NCBI RefSeq assembly: GCF_026914185.1
Contig: NC_070568.1
Span: forward strand, 5,911,501 to 5,975,500
Length of the DNA: 64,000 nucleotides
Direction: 5' to 3'
Source: Puccinia triticina
Lineage: Eukaryota; Basidiomycota; Pucciniomycetes; Pucciniales; Pucciniaceae
A model generated the notes under the pieces. It worked only from the letters and a program-made list of their open reading frames with translations, was not told the DNA's origin and searched no databases. Positions 11,873 to 22,400 of this stretch are shown here, piece after piece (position 1 is the stretch's first letter; the number at the start of each line of letters is the position of its first letter). The position numbers and the translations under genes are program-made.

Positions 11873-12732
11873 CAATCAAATAACATTCAAAGTTGTTATA
11901 AGACTTCATATGTTATTTGAGGTTCCTCCAGAGATTTTCCGACTATGTGTTGGATGCTCTACAAAGTGCACTTTGGACACAACTTAAATTAGATATCCAC
12001 CTTGGAAAAACTCCAAAATGGCTTCAAAGGACTCTGTGATCCCACTTTGGATTCCCTTTGAAAAGCCAGAGTATTGAAAGAAAGCGGTACCCTCACAAAA
12101 AGTGTCCGTGCCACTCCTCTGCAAGATTATCCCAGAGAAAGTTGGGTGATTCAGAGAACTCCGCTCTTCAGCTTTGCCAGCGTTGTAGAAGCTCCGCAAA
12201 AGTAAACCATAAAATGAAGCTCCGCCACAAAATTCTGCAAAAACGCAAGAAAACAGCCATAAAGCAAGCACAAAACTCCGCAAAGCACAGCAGTAACACA
12301 TACACAGCAAGTCTGCAACGTAACAAAAGTAAAAGAAGCACAACAGTCCACAAACTAAAGTAAAAAATGCAAAAGAGAGTCTGTGGGGAGTATATTGCAG
12401 AATACTCCCTCCCCCGCCATGGTTTTACATAGCAAAGAAGGAGAACTAAAAGATGTCCTCTGCCCGCCTCCCACGCACACCATCCACCAACTCTGCTCAC
12501 ACGTGCACACTCATCATCCGCCAAGAGCTATATGCACGCACATCATCCACCAAGCTCTCTTGCTAACTCCTGTTGCCTTTGCCCGCCATCAAACTTCTCT
12601 CACTAGCTTCCACACCCCTGTCTAACTTATGATGTCAGGATCCCACACGCCGCCTCTGCCCCAGCTACGCCCGCTGATGTAGCCCGCTTTTGCTGCCACG
12701 GCTTCCCCCAATCCCCGCCTCTGCTGGCCTGC
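11873..12732. other. intergenic with diverged dispersed repeat
   Basis: No gene supported. The segment around 12130-12165 (GTTGGGTGAT then GAGAACTCCGCTC) matches, in reverse complement, the segment around 40665-40695, so both belong to one diverged dispersed repeat. ORFs here are fortuitous. Confidence 0.45.
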
Positions 12733-12735
12733 TCA

Positions 12736-13092
12736 GAGCATCTCCAGCAGTCCGGGGGTGGATAGTGCTGACTTAAACAGGCTGTGGCTTGGGTTGCGCC
12801 AATTTTTGCTTACTCAAGCTGGTCCATGTGCATTTGAAGGTCCAGCCAACCTCATCCTTCACAATACAACCAGCATTCCCTGTTGGGTGGCCTTTGTGCC
12901 AGAAGGTACTTTTTGACAGAAGCATAAAAAATGTATCATTTTTGCCTCCGGCTGGCTACATTCCCATGTCTATAGCAGCCTGTGGAAGCCAGTGGCAGGT
13001 GAGAGAATTGGAAATCTCTGAGAGATTTCAAAAAAGTGAATCTCTGCCTGCCAAAAGCAGCGCGATCCACCCCCGGACTGCTGGAGATGCTC
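12736..13092. mobile_element. PIF/Harbinger-type MITE, 357 bp
   Basis: Perfect 28-bp terminal inverted repeats begin GAGCATCTCCAGCAGTCCGG and are flanked by the 3-bp duplication TCA (12733-12735 and 13093-13095). GAGCATCTCC-type ends and a 3-bp duplication are typical of PIF/Harbinger elements. It has no transposase sequence, so it is non-autonomous. Confidence 0.85.
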
Positions 13093-13095
13093 TCA

Positions 13096-14185
13096 GTTGA
13101 ACTTCAAGTCCAGTTCCGCCGTTGAGCTCCGCGCGCCGCTGCCTTCAGTTGTGCGCTCTGCACCACCTGCACTCCGCGCTCTGTGGACAATTTGACACGT
13201 GTTCCAGAATTGATCACCACACCAGTTTGACCCGACCACAATGTCCCCTCCTTGAAGGCGGGAACTTTGAAGGATCTCCAGAGTCAATGCAAAGATCCTT
13301 TGAATTTTTGCGTCCGGGGAACAGGATGTAGTCTTGCTGGCAGTCTCACATCCCTGTTTCCACATGGTGTTAATTTACAAGGCCTTGAGTTGTACCTTGT
13401 AAAATTCACCCACCCCATGATTCCCTAATTTTAACCGGCAAAAAATAGCATCCAAAATACTGGGCTCACCCTAGCTTAACTAAGCCTCTCAAACGGAGGG
13501 TCCGGGGGACCCCGCCTAGAGGGCTCTCCGTAGGAGAGGCTTATGCATAATGTCTGAAAGCTGGCAGACAAGGGAAGTATTTTCAACCCTAAAAACACAA
13601 AAACAGAATTTAAAAATCAACAACACATGTACAGAGAGATCTGAGTAGACAGTTCTCTCAGCAGTACTGATGCGCTCCCTTGCCCAAGTTTTTGAGGCAT
13701 AAACTCCAAAAATGATTGAAGGAACCTGTTTTGAAGGTCAAAAGAATCCTGAAGGATATTCCATTGCTCTGAAGATCCAATTTTGGATTTTCTGATAATA
13801 TGCACAATTGAATATCCTATTTGCAACAATTGAGTGGCTACAGGTGTAGGATCTGCACATACACCATGGGTGAAGCGTGTCAAAATTATTTTGATTGCCC
13901 ATCGAAATGCTTTTGGTTGGCCCGCCTGCAAGGGCGGACCGTCCATTGACGGTCAGCGATTCTCCAGAAAGGAATCCAGCAGTCTACTGGATGGGATTCC
14001 AAATTTATTTTGGATTGCCAACCCCATTCCGAATTGCTTTCGATGGCTATTTGGAATGGTGACGGGTTGGCGCGGGCTGCTGAAGGCTTGAAAATGCGAG
14101 TGGGCAACTGGTCAAACAAAAAAGGGGATCGAACCAGCACCATCTGGCTGATCCACCCCACAGGAGCTACTTGACCACTATGCTA
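13096..14185. other. repeat-rich intergenic, SINE-like tRNA motif
   Basis: No gene supported. Positions 13471-13545 match 33427-33500 in inverse orientation (CCGTAGGAGAGGCTTA core). On the minus strand at about 14130-14190 there is a tRNA-like A box (TAGCATAGTGG) and B box (GGTTCGATCCCC), suggesting another tRNA-derived retroposon head directly beside the next foldback element. Confidence 0.45.
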
Positions 14186-14200
14186 GACACACCATGCAGT

Positions 14201-15032
14201 CACACTGCAGGCATCTCGATGTTGCTGCGGACCGCAACGACATCTGACAATTCAGTGGGGATTTGAACCCCGCGCAACAAGCATTGCAGCAACACTTGGC
14301 CGGCTGTCCATCAGCCGGCCACCAGGGTATGTACACACAACGCACCTCTCGATGGCCGGCACAACAACCGGTCACCAAGAGAAATATGCACTCCTCTCGA
14401 TGGCTGGCCCAAGGACCGGTCATCAGGAGCAATCCTTGTGCTGACCGTTGAGAGTTGTCCACACTCCTCTTGATGACCAGCATAACAACTGGTCATTGGG
14501 AGGAGGAGTCCACACTCCTCTTGATGACCAGCACAAGGACCGGTCATCGGGAGGAGGAATCCATACTCCTCTCAATGCCAACACAGGCCGGCGTTGAGAG
14601 GAGTACATGCACCTCGATGCCCGGTCTGTGCCGTCCATCGAGAGAAGTGTGTATGTACTCCTCCCGATGACCGGGCCTTGGGCCAGCCATTGAGAGGAGT
14701 GCGTACTCCTCTTGGTGACTGGTTGTTGTGCCGGCCATCAAGAGGTGTCTGTACTCCTCTTGACGCTGGTGTGTGCTGGCATCAAGAGGAGTGGGGACTC
14801 CTCCTGATGACCGGTCCATGAGCTGGTCACCGAGAGGAGTGAGAGGAGTGTGTAATCCTCTCGATGGCCGGCACAAGGACCGGTCATTGAGAGGTTGTTA
14901 TGTATGTACTGTGGTGGCCGGCTGTCCAAAGGCAAATCAGCCGGCCATGTCGCTGCAGCTGATGCTGCATTCTGATATGCAGCGTCATGATGTCGCTGCG
15001 GCCCGCAGCGACAGCGAGATGCCCGCAGTGTC
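14201..15032. mobile_element. foldback element with GGCCGG-cored hairpin array
   Basis: Inverted arms of about 49 bp, left 14202-14250 (ACACTGCAGGCATCTCG...) and right 14983-15031, enclose a second inverted layer (GGCCGGCTGTCC near 14300 and 14920). The interior (about 14340-14900) is a run of roughly 50-60-bp units, each an imperfect palindrome such as ACTCCTCTCGATGGCCGG with its complement CCGGTCATCGAGAGGAGT. No clean target duplication was found, so exact borders and class are uncertain. No protein is encoded. Confidence 0.65.
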
Positions 15033-15735
15033 AGGTGTGTGATTAGTGGATATAATGCTGCATTTGTGGAGCTTTCCCGGTCGTATACAAAACTATTCCG
15101 GGGAAAATCCTGGAAAGAAACCGGAATGAGATTCTGGTCTGTTTCCTGGAATGAAGTCGAATGAATTCCGACTTCATTCTGGCACGGACCCATCTTTTCA
15201 GGTTTGGGTTTAACCCGAATTGCGATCGGAATGATTCCGGTCCTTTGACCACACCGGAAGCATTCCGATCGCTTTTTGGTTTTTCTTGCCCTCCAGTATT
15301 TTTACTGGATTCAAACTTTAAAACTTCACCTGTGGTGTATCTGCAGGCTTGTGAATCCAATACCCACAAGGCATGATGGTTGTAATTCCTTGGTTTACAG
15401 TTCTTTGTGTTTTTGTATTTTTAAAAGATTAGTACAAGGAAAATGGTTGGGATTGAGGAGATGAGACCAGCACCATTTGAAAGATGAGGTTCTGAAGTAT
15501 ATTTTGGCTCTGGGACAGGTCAGCAGGAGCTGAGGGGGAGGCTGGGTGATGCTAAGTATTTTTCCTCCAGCCATTCATGATTTCTTTCTTGGCCAAATTT
15601 TTGACTTTGTGCACAAGTCCCTCCCTGCGGGAGGGGCCGCTTCGCGGCCAGCCTCAGCAAGCCTCCCACCAGGGGGGACTTGTGTCAAGTTAGGGGCTCA
15701 CCCAACCCCAGGAAGCCTGGCCCCTTTAAATAATC
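15033..15735. other. intergenic with dispersed repeat copy
   Basis: No gene supported. Positions 15614-15694 (AAGTCCCTCCCTGC ... CAAGCCTCCCACCAGGGG) match 32750-32808 in inverse orientation, marking a dispersed repeat present on both strands of the window. Confidence 0.5.
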
Positions 15736-16069
15736 ACTAGGGTTTATGGGCGGCTCCGCCGCCCTGTGACCAATGGTGTAATATTGATTGACCGCTAAGA
15801 CAAAAAACATATGTGCAATGTTAATTATTGGATATGGGGGTTGGGGAAGAGAGAGAATTTGCTAGGAAGGTGGAAGCGGCTTGATAACGGCCTCAGTGTA
15901 CCTCGGAGAAAGATCCTATTCCAACAACACCACCAATTTACCAGTTTTGAAAGGGGTTCCCCAACCCCCATATCCAATAATTAACTTTGCACATATGTTT
16001 TTTGTCTTAGCGGTCAATCAATATTACACCATTGGTCACAGGGCGGCGGAGCCGCCCATAAACCCTAGT
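15736..16069. mobile_element. MITE with near-perfect 113-bp inverted arms
   Basis: Left arm 15736-15848 and right arm 15957-16069 are reverse complements with as little as one visible mismatch (CAATG against CAAAG), separated by a 108-bp spacer. Ends read ACTAGGGTTTATGGGCGGC. No coding sequence. The target duplication is unclear because the flanks are AT-rich, so the superfamily is not assigned. Confidence 0.8.
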
Positions 16070-17030
16070 AATTTATAACACTTGCTTATAGTGTGCAGTG
16101 GACAAATCAGAGTACCTACAAACACCAATCTGTCCTGTAAACTCCAGCTCTTCCTCATTACACTTGCAAAACAAAGCAAAATGTCCAATGTGCATCCAGG
16201 TTTCAAGACTTTTTCAGCGCGAAGTGTCCTTGCCCACGAAGCGGAGCCCTGCTCCAGAGAGGAGGCCCTGTTGAGGCCGCTTCTCCAATGCAAACTGTCC
16301 TAATTCCTTGTCGCCAAGCTGAATATAAAGTCTCAGTGATCCCAGCGATGTGCGTTCAGTGAACTTCAGCCAGGAATCCAGTCTGGATCTTTGACCTTCC
16401 AGACCAAAAGGGCGCCACGGATTTCACAAGCCTTTCACAAGAACTGGCTCCAACTCATTTAGTCCACCGTCCCCCCCCCCCCCCCCTATTCCCTTTCTTT
16501 CTTTTCTCCTTGGTCTAGATGAGATAAAGACCCCCACCGTTGGCACCAGAAAACTCCCGAGACCTTGTCTCCTCCGTGCCAACCCGTCTATCTCAGTGAA
16601 CAGACCCCCAGCTCTTGCACCGCCATTCCTCAGCCATGACCAGCAGCAACCCCATTGCGACCCAACACCACAAACAAAGATCTATTCCTGTCTTGCGGTT
16701 TCTCGGTGTGCACAAACCAAGCCTGTATTACAATGATTGTAGAGTTGTTTAAAGTATGTATGTGTAGAGCAACAGGATGTGACAGCAGAGAGAAAACCAA
16801 TGGATCCGGTGAGGTGAGCAAGTTGTACAATACATACATCTATTAATATCTTCATGTGCGTGTGTATGTGTATTGACAAAAAAAAAGAGCAAGATTAGAG
16901 AGCTTAGAAGAACAACCAAGTTTTTATGCTTATCTGCCAAGTGAATAGAACAATTAAACAGTCCAAGCCACGATTCTTGAGGGGGGGTGGGGGGTTAGGG
17001 GGAGCGGAAGAGGAATTTCAGGATTGACCA
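16070..17030. other. intergenic, poly-C tract, no confident gene
   Basis: A 16-base C run lies at 16471-16486. A short open stretch from ATG 16636 (MTSSNPIATQHHK...) runs about 36 codons on the plus strand, then stops. It could be a first exon but I find no convincing continuation. The TTGGCACC word near 16538 resembles a primer-binding site, without a supporting LTR. Confidence 0.4.
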
Positions 17031-17723
17031 AGTGTATAGCGGCAGGACAAGGTTATTGTTCTGGGCGGTGACCGCCTCGAGCAGCGCGGCCAACACGATG
17101 CCCAGGAGGTACCTGAAGAACTGTCCACCCCGTCCCGAACCCGTCAGTTTCATGTATATGTCATGAGGATAGCGGGTAGGGGCTTAACTGGGAACGGACA
17201 AACCAGGCCGACAAGTCTCAAGAGCAGTGACACGGCGACGACGGACGCTACGAACGCAAGCGATCCGTCGACGGTCTAGCGCGCCAACCGAGGATAAGTA
17301 TTGGCTGGGAGAAAAGTAAATGGAGGGGGACTGCAAACCTTGCTGGGCCCAGCGGACCACTTGACTCTGCCGACGCGCTTGCCGACAATCAATGCACATG
17401 AGTCGCCCACGCCGGGCACAATGACCCTGATCAGGTCCTTGATTGAGCATCCCACGCCTGCGGCTCGGATCGCCTCCACGCACACAGTCTCACCTTCCCG
17501 GGTTTCGCGACCGTCCTCAAAATGGCAAGACACGGATGAACATCATATCTCGGGACACGGTCTCAGTATCCCGGAATTGGCAATATTGGAGCAGACAGTG
17601 ATACGGCCGAGAGCGGCAAATAAGGCACAACAAAGAAGGATGCAGGGAGCAACAGCGGTGAATGGAGAGTGAAGCAGGCCGAGTGTCTTACCTTAAGCGG
17701 AAGACAAGGAGTGACTTCCTCAT
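16995..17723 (-). CDS. possible short multi-exon gene, unresolved
   Basis: Low-confidence coding region on the minus strand. A first exon ATG 17723 to 17692 (MRKSLLVFRL) has a good donor (GTAAGACAC). Further exons are ambiguous: one frame near 17340-17520 reads EAIRAAGVGCSIKDLIRVIV and looks protein-like, another near 17180-17330 is Arg-rich. A terminal stretch (about 17155-16995) contains a hydrophobic segment, FFRYLLGIVLAALLEAV, and ends LKFLFRSP. I do not recognise the protein and cannot join the pieces with certainty. The first exon is duplicated upstream (17893-17924), see the separate repeat. Confidence 0.3.
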
Positions 17724-17951
17724 GCAAAAGGCTTCACAACCAATAATAGGAGGGAATTGGCGATTTGCAGCAGACAGTGATACGGCCAAGAGTGGCATAT
17801 AAGTACACAAGGTGCCAAGGTCGGCACAACAAAGAAGGATGCAGGGACCAATAGCGGTGAATACAGAGAGAGAAGCAGACCGAGGGTCTTACCTTAAGCG
17901 GAAGACAAGGAGCGACTTCCTCATCCGGAAGGCTTCACAACCGGTAATAGG
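17573..17951. repeat. tandem duplication of about 185 bp carrying a putative first exon
   Basis: Two direct copies (about 17573-17755 and 17756-17951) share CAGACAGTGATACGGCC, GCACAACAAAGAAGGATGC and CTTACCTTAAGCGGAAGAC. On the minus strand each holds an ATG, the codons for MRKSLLVFRL and a GTAAGA donor. The copies differ by substitutions and small indels, so the duplication is not brand new. Confidence 0.7.
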
Positions 17952-18441
17952 AGGGAAAATTAAAAACGCATTGATGAAATGAGGATTGGTGCCACAGTAT
18001 AAAAGCACACAGCCTGTAGACGATTTCAGGTCATTGCTTGGCTCCTGCTTGGCACCAATTGCTTAAGGAGCCAAGCGATCCAGGACAGTTTGTACCTGTA
18101 GCTTTTTTGAATGGCGAGGAGGGAGGAATGCTGCCAATTTCTTTTTGGCGGGTGCCTGTTGGTCCGGTTAATGTTAAACCGCTAATGTTCCGGGTGACAG
18201 AGCTTCTGCCGGGCCAAAGGAAATGGCTGCAACCCGTCTGCCAAGTCCCATGTACGGCTCAGTACGAAGACCATGCGATGAGCACAATCGAGAATTTGGG
18301 TTTCAAATGGAAGTATCCACTGATGGCAGATGCTTCCAGTTACAATCTTCGAAGATGACCCCCCCTCACCAGCGAGAAACCCTAAGCCGTTCACGGGCTG
18401 CTAGGACAACCTCACATTGCTCTGAAACCAGGAGTACATGA
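17952..18441. other. intergenic, no confident gene
   Basis: Several overlapping short frames around 18038-18440 show no recognisable domain. I see nothing else that can be supported. Confidence 0.4.
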
Positions 18442-18935
18442 ACAGTGACCCCGCCATGTAAGCATAAGGATGGTGGACACAAATCCTATGCTTACATCGA
18501 GGTATGCTTCTTAGCAAAGTAAGCATAAATCAATTATTGCTTATATAGGACTGGCCTCTATAAGCATTGTAAATTCCCAGGGTAGTTTATGCTTACATCA
18601 TGTGGCTTGAGATATTTGGGAAGCAGATGATTGGGATATTGCAAGGATTCTGGGGAAAGGAGCTTTTACCTGCTCACTTGCCAACATTTTTGAGGTTGCT
18701 GAGCTGTAGTTTGGAGATTCTTGTGGTTTCCAAGATGGAGATCAGTAGTATCTATGGCCCCTTGGCCTCTTTTCACAGTCCTATATAAGCATATTTCTGT
18801 TTTCTCCCCTCAATTTTTTATGCAATATGCATTATGCATAAAAAGAATCAAATTTGCGGTAACCAAAGATGGTGGACGGAAATCCTATGCTTACAGCGAA
18901 TTATGATGTGTATGCTTACATGGCGGGGTCACTGT
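18442..18935. mobile_element. Tc1/pogo-like MITE, 494 bp
   Basis: Perfect 25-bp inverted ends (ACAGTGACCCCGCCATGTAA at left; right arm 18911-18935). The right flank continues as TA, while the left flank reads AA, as if a TA target duplication has mutated. CAGTG ends with TA duplication are typical of Tc1/mariner/pogo elements. Just inside each end a direct (not inverted) copy of GATGGTGGAC..AAATCCTA occurs (about 18468 and 18868). No transposase. Confidence 0.7.
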
Positions 18936-19406
18936 AGCCCGATGAGGCGCCTGCTCCCTAGATCGACTAGACCAACCGTGTTTGGTCACCGAACCTAATG
19001 CGCCGAGAGTGCAACGATGGTCCACAAGGCAGACTACGATCTCCGCATCAACTCAGGCTCATCGAACCAACTGGAAACACCTTCCTGTCTTGAACTGTTG
19101 AGACAAGCTTCACCCTCGGCCGAAGCATGCATGTATTACTCGGTCTGAGCGTCGCGGAAGGCCCCATACTTTATATGTACCGAATGTGACACAGATCATG
19201 TATTCACTTCAGGAAATCGTACAATGTCGGAATAAAAAAAATATAGAGACTGTCCAATGCAACGCCGCTGGCGTCGGCAACCTTGCCTATCTTCACCTAT
19301 CAAACATTACGTAGGATCTGTTGGAATACCATTGCAAGCATTCTCCGTTCACGACTTGGGGTTGAACTCGGTATTGAGACACACAAATCACAAATATCAA
19401 CCTAAA

Positions 19407-22400
19407 ATGATCTTTAACCCAGGTGCGCTAGTCGGTTATGTGGGACTGTTAGTACTCATCTTGGAAACACCAGTACTTTCAATCCCGACACTACTGAAGC
19501 GAACGGCCTCCGAATTGACAAAGGTTACACTCTCGTGGGTTTCCCAAAATACCTCTAGAGATGAATCTACGCATATTCTGAACTGAAAATCAATTTAAAT
19601 CCAGTGGCGCTACGGAGTCAACTGATTCAACACTGTGAGTAACCTCTTCGGAAGTCACGAAAATCGATGGAAATTGCTGATTCGACAACTGGTCTCAACG
19701 TGACAATGTGATTCAGGCAATCATCTCGAGTGTTAAACGATGTGTAAGCTTGCTACTGACCCCTACCTCGGCCAATTGTTGTGATTCTGAGCTTGACATG
19801 GGCCTTCCGCGTAACTCTTGATCACCTCCGAACGGTTAGGGGAGGTCAGATGAGGCTAGAGGCACTCTCAGGCCCATATGATATCCTTGAAGCTCCGAGG
19901 GATACTCACCAACCTTTGTAAGCAATTTTTCATAGTCTTCTGGTCATCAGTGGGATGATCAAGTCTTTTTTACTGTTATGTATCTTGCTCTATTGGGATA
20001 GTGGGAAAGATGACGGGCATGGGAAGTACATCCAGAATGGTCAAGGAACAAAATATATTTCGCAAGGTAAGTGATACATTCATATGTAAAGCTTGGAAAA
20101 ACTCTTGCAGGTCTATGTCATACTCCTTGATTATAACTTGTTCCACTTCGAAAGACTCAACCCAATTAGGAAAGAATGGGGAGCCAGGAGATGGGGATGG
20201 CAATCATTTCAATCTGAATCCAGGAATGATTAATCATCCAGGAAAATATGAGATAAGACGAGGTAAAGTATATATGTAAGTTTGCTTTGATATATAGAAC
20301 AGAAATTCAAAATCTGATGGTTCAACCTGTTTACAGATCTATTGAGGACTTTATCCTTGTGTCAGAGAAGTTTTTTCAGCTGGGCAATATTGGAGTGTCC
20401 AGGTTAAAGAGATGGCTGGAGTGAGTACTTTTAGAGACAATGGAGTATCAAAACAACATTGATTTGTTTCTCATCCAATTTCCTTAATACCAATGTGTGA
20501 CGTAAGAGCAGCGCTGGTTGGAAAATCTTTGAATGAATCTCATGATATCCCTTATTTGGTTGATCATGCTTTGGATTTTATGAAAACACATTTCAGGCGA
20601 GTTTTTCTTTTTCTGGTATTGAATATTGGTGATTCAATTTTAGAAACCTCTTAATTGAGCCTCAATTGATCTGGATCAAACCCCATTTCCAGTGAGAAAT
20701 TCTATAGTTTTTGTGAAGGTAGCTCTGAGATAAGGGTTAAGGAATTGTTTATGAAGAAGTTTGGCCTTCTGTATGTTAATTCTGTTTTCAACTCCTATAA
20801 CTCAAAAAATAGATTAACTTCTGAAAATCAAACTGATCTTCTGCTATACTGAATTACTGCATGAGATAGTACCCTTGAGGAAGGCATTGAACTCTACAAC
20901 CAACTTGCCTCAGAAGACCAAAGAAGTTCAATACGACTGTTTGCATTGGGCACAAAAGCATTAGGCAGAGAAACATCCCCACTGCAGACTTATTGGTATT
21001 TCCAGCATCTTGAAGAAATGTTCAAACATTGGAATGATGTCTCATCCCCAGGTGGGTCATACTGAAATATTTTCTTTTTTTCAATTAGAAAATAGTCCAT
21101 TGATTTAAAATACTAACTGATGAAATGAATTATCCAATGTAAAAAAGGCAAAAATACCATATTGATGTGAGTGAATTTCCTTGGGGGAGAGGGGGGCAGT
21201 GAAGCAGCTGTGGAATTCATTTGTTGATCTAAATTATCCACAATCCAGTTCATGGGAAGATTTCCGAACTCTGTGCCACAAGTTCCATTTTGATATTGAA
21301 GCTCCATCATATGAACATTTAGCTGATTACTTGAAGTATGTCACACTTCTCTCAAAAGTTTCAAATTGACTTCCAGGCCAAAAATCCATATTTTTGCAAA
21401 ATTTCTCATGTGTCTCATTCTTAAAACCAAATCTAGAAAACTAGCAATTTTAGACATCAATCATGAGAAGGAAGAAATCTCAATCCATAAACTGCTACAT
21501 TATACATTCCTCTATTTCCATGAAAATAAACTACAATAGTAAGGTTCATTATGACCATTTATCTCTTTGAAAAACTTTTGCTGATTGAACTTGAATTGAT
21601 TCTTGTAGCAAATTGGGATCCTCTCGAGTTGCAAATATGGAAGACATTCTTTATCTTGAAGACTATTGGGGGAAAATATTTTGTCTTGAAATGTGTGTTC
21701 ATTTCTTTTTTTCCTTCCCAAAACAAAACATAAAAATGCTGAAATTTGTCATATTGGCAAACTATTCCAAAGAAAGACAAACAGAGCTCTTTTTCAGAAG
21801 ATAGATTTGTTGGGGATTTCATTATCAAAAGAAGAGAAGAATTCACTTGTTACATTCCTGAAAAACAGCTATGATGAAGTTTTTCAGGTTTCCACTGTAG
21901 AGGAACTGCATGTAATTGATTGGGAAATCTTCTTTGAAGATTGGAAGAAAGCTCAAGTTCAAACAAATCAAAAATGTAAGTCCATATATATTCCTCTCCT
22001 TGATCCCAGTTATTTATGTTGTTATTTCTCTCTGTTCACAAATTCTTAGATTACCAGATAAATAGGGATGACGTAGTGGCAAATTCAAGAACACCTTCAC
22101 ATATGCAACATATTCCAATGTGAGCTTCTCAGCATATTGTAAGACAACAATCACAAAACTGATGTCAATCCAAAATTTATGTCAATTTTATCTCACTAGA
22201 TCATTTAGGTACTTTATGATTCTTTCAAAGAGGTGTTTCAAATTGGATGATGAGAAAGTAAAACATTTGAAGAGTTCATTGAGGTAGGTGTTGTTTTGTA
22301 TTGAAGTATCTAACTGGACTTTACTGGGTTCTATTGCTGACTTTACCAATCTTGAAAAACCAAACATGAAATTTTAGTGGAAAATATGAAAATGGTAATT

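Noticed and set aside
13617..13946. 109-codon minus-strand frame
   Set aside because: No recognised domain, non-ATG upstream part, and it lies in repeat-rich sequence.
17276..17533. conserved-looking protein segment EAIRAAGVGCSIKDL
   Set aside because: Could not be joined to a start or stop with convincing splicing, and I could not name a family; kept only as a low-confidence gene region.
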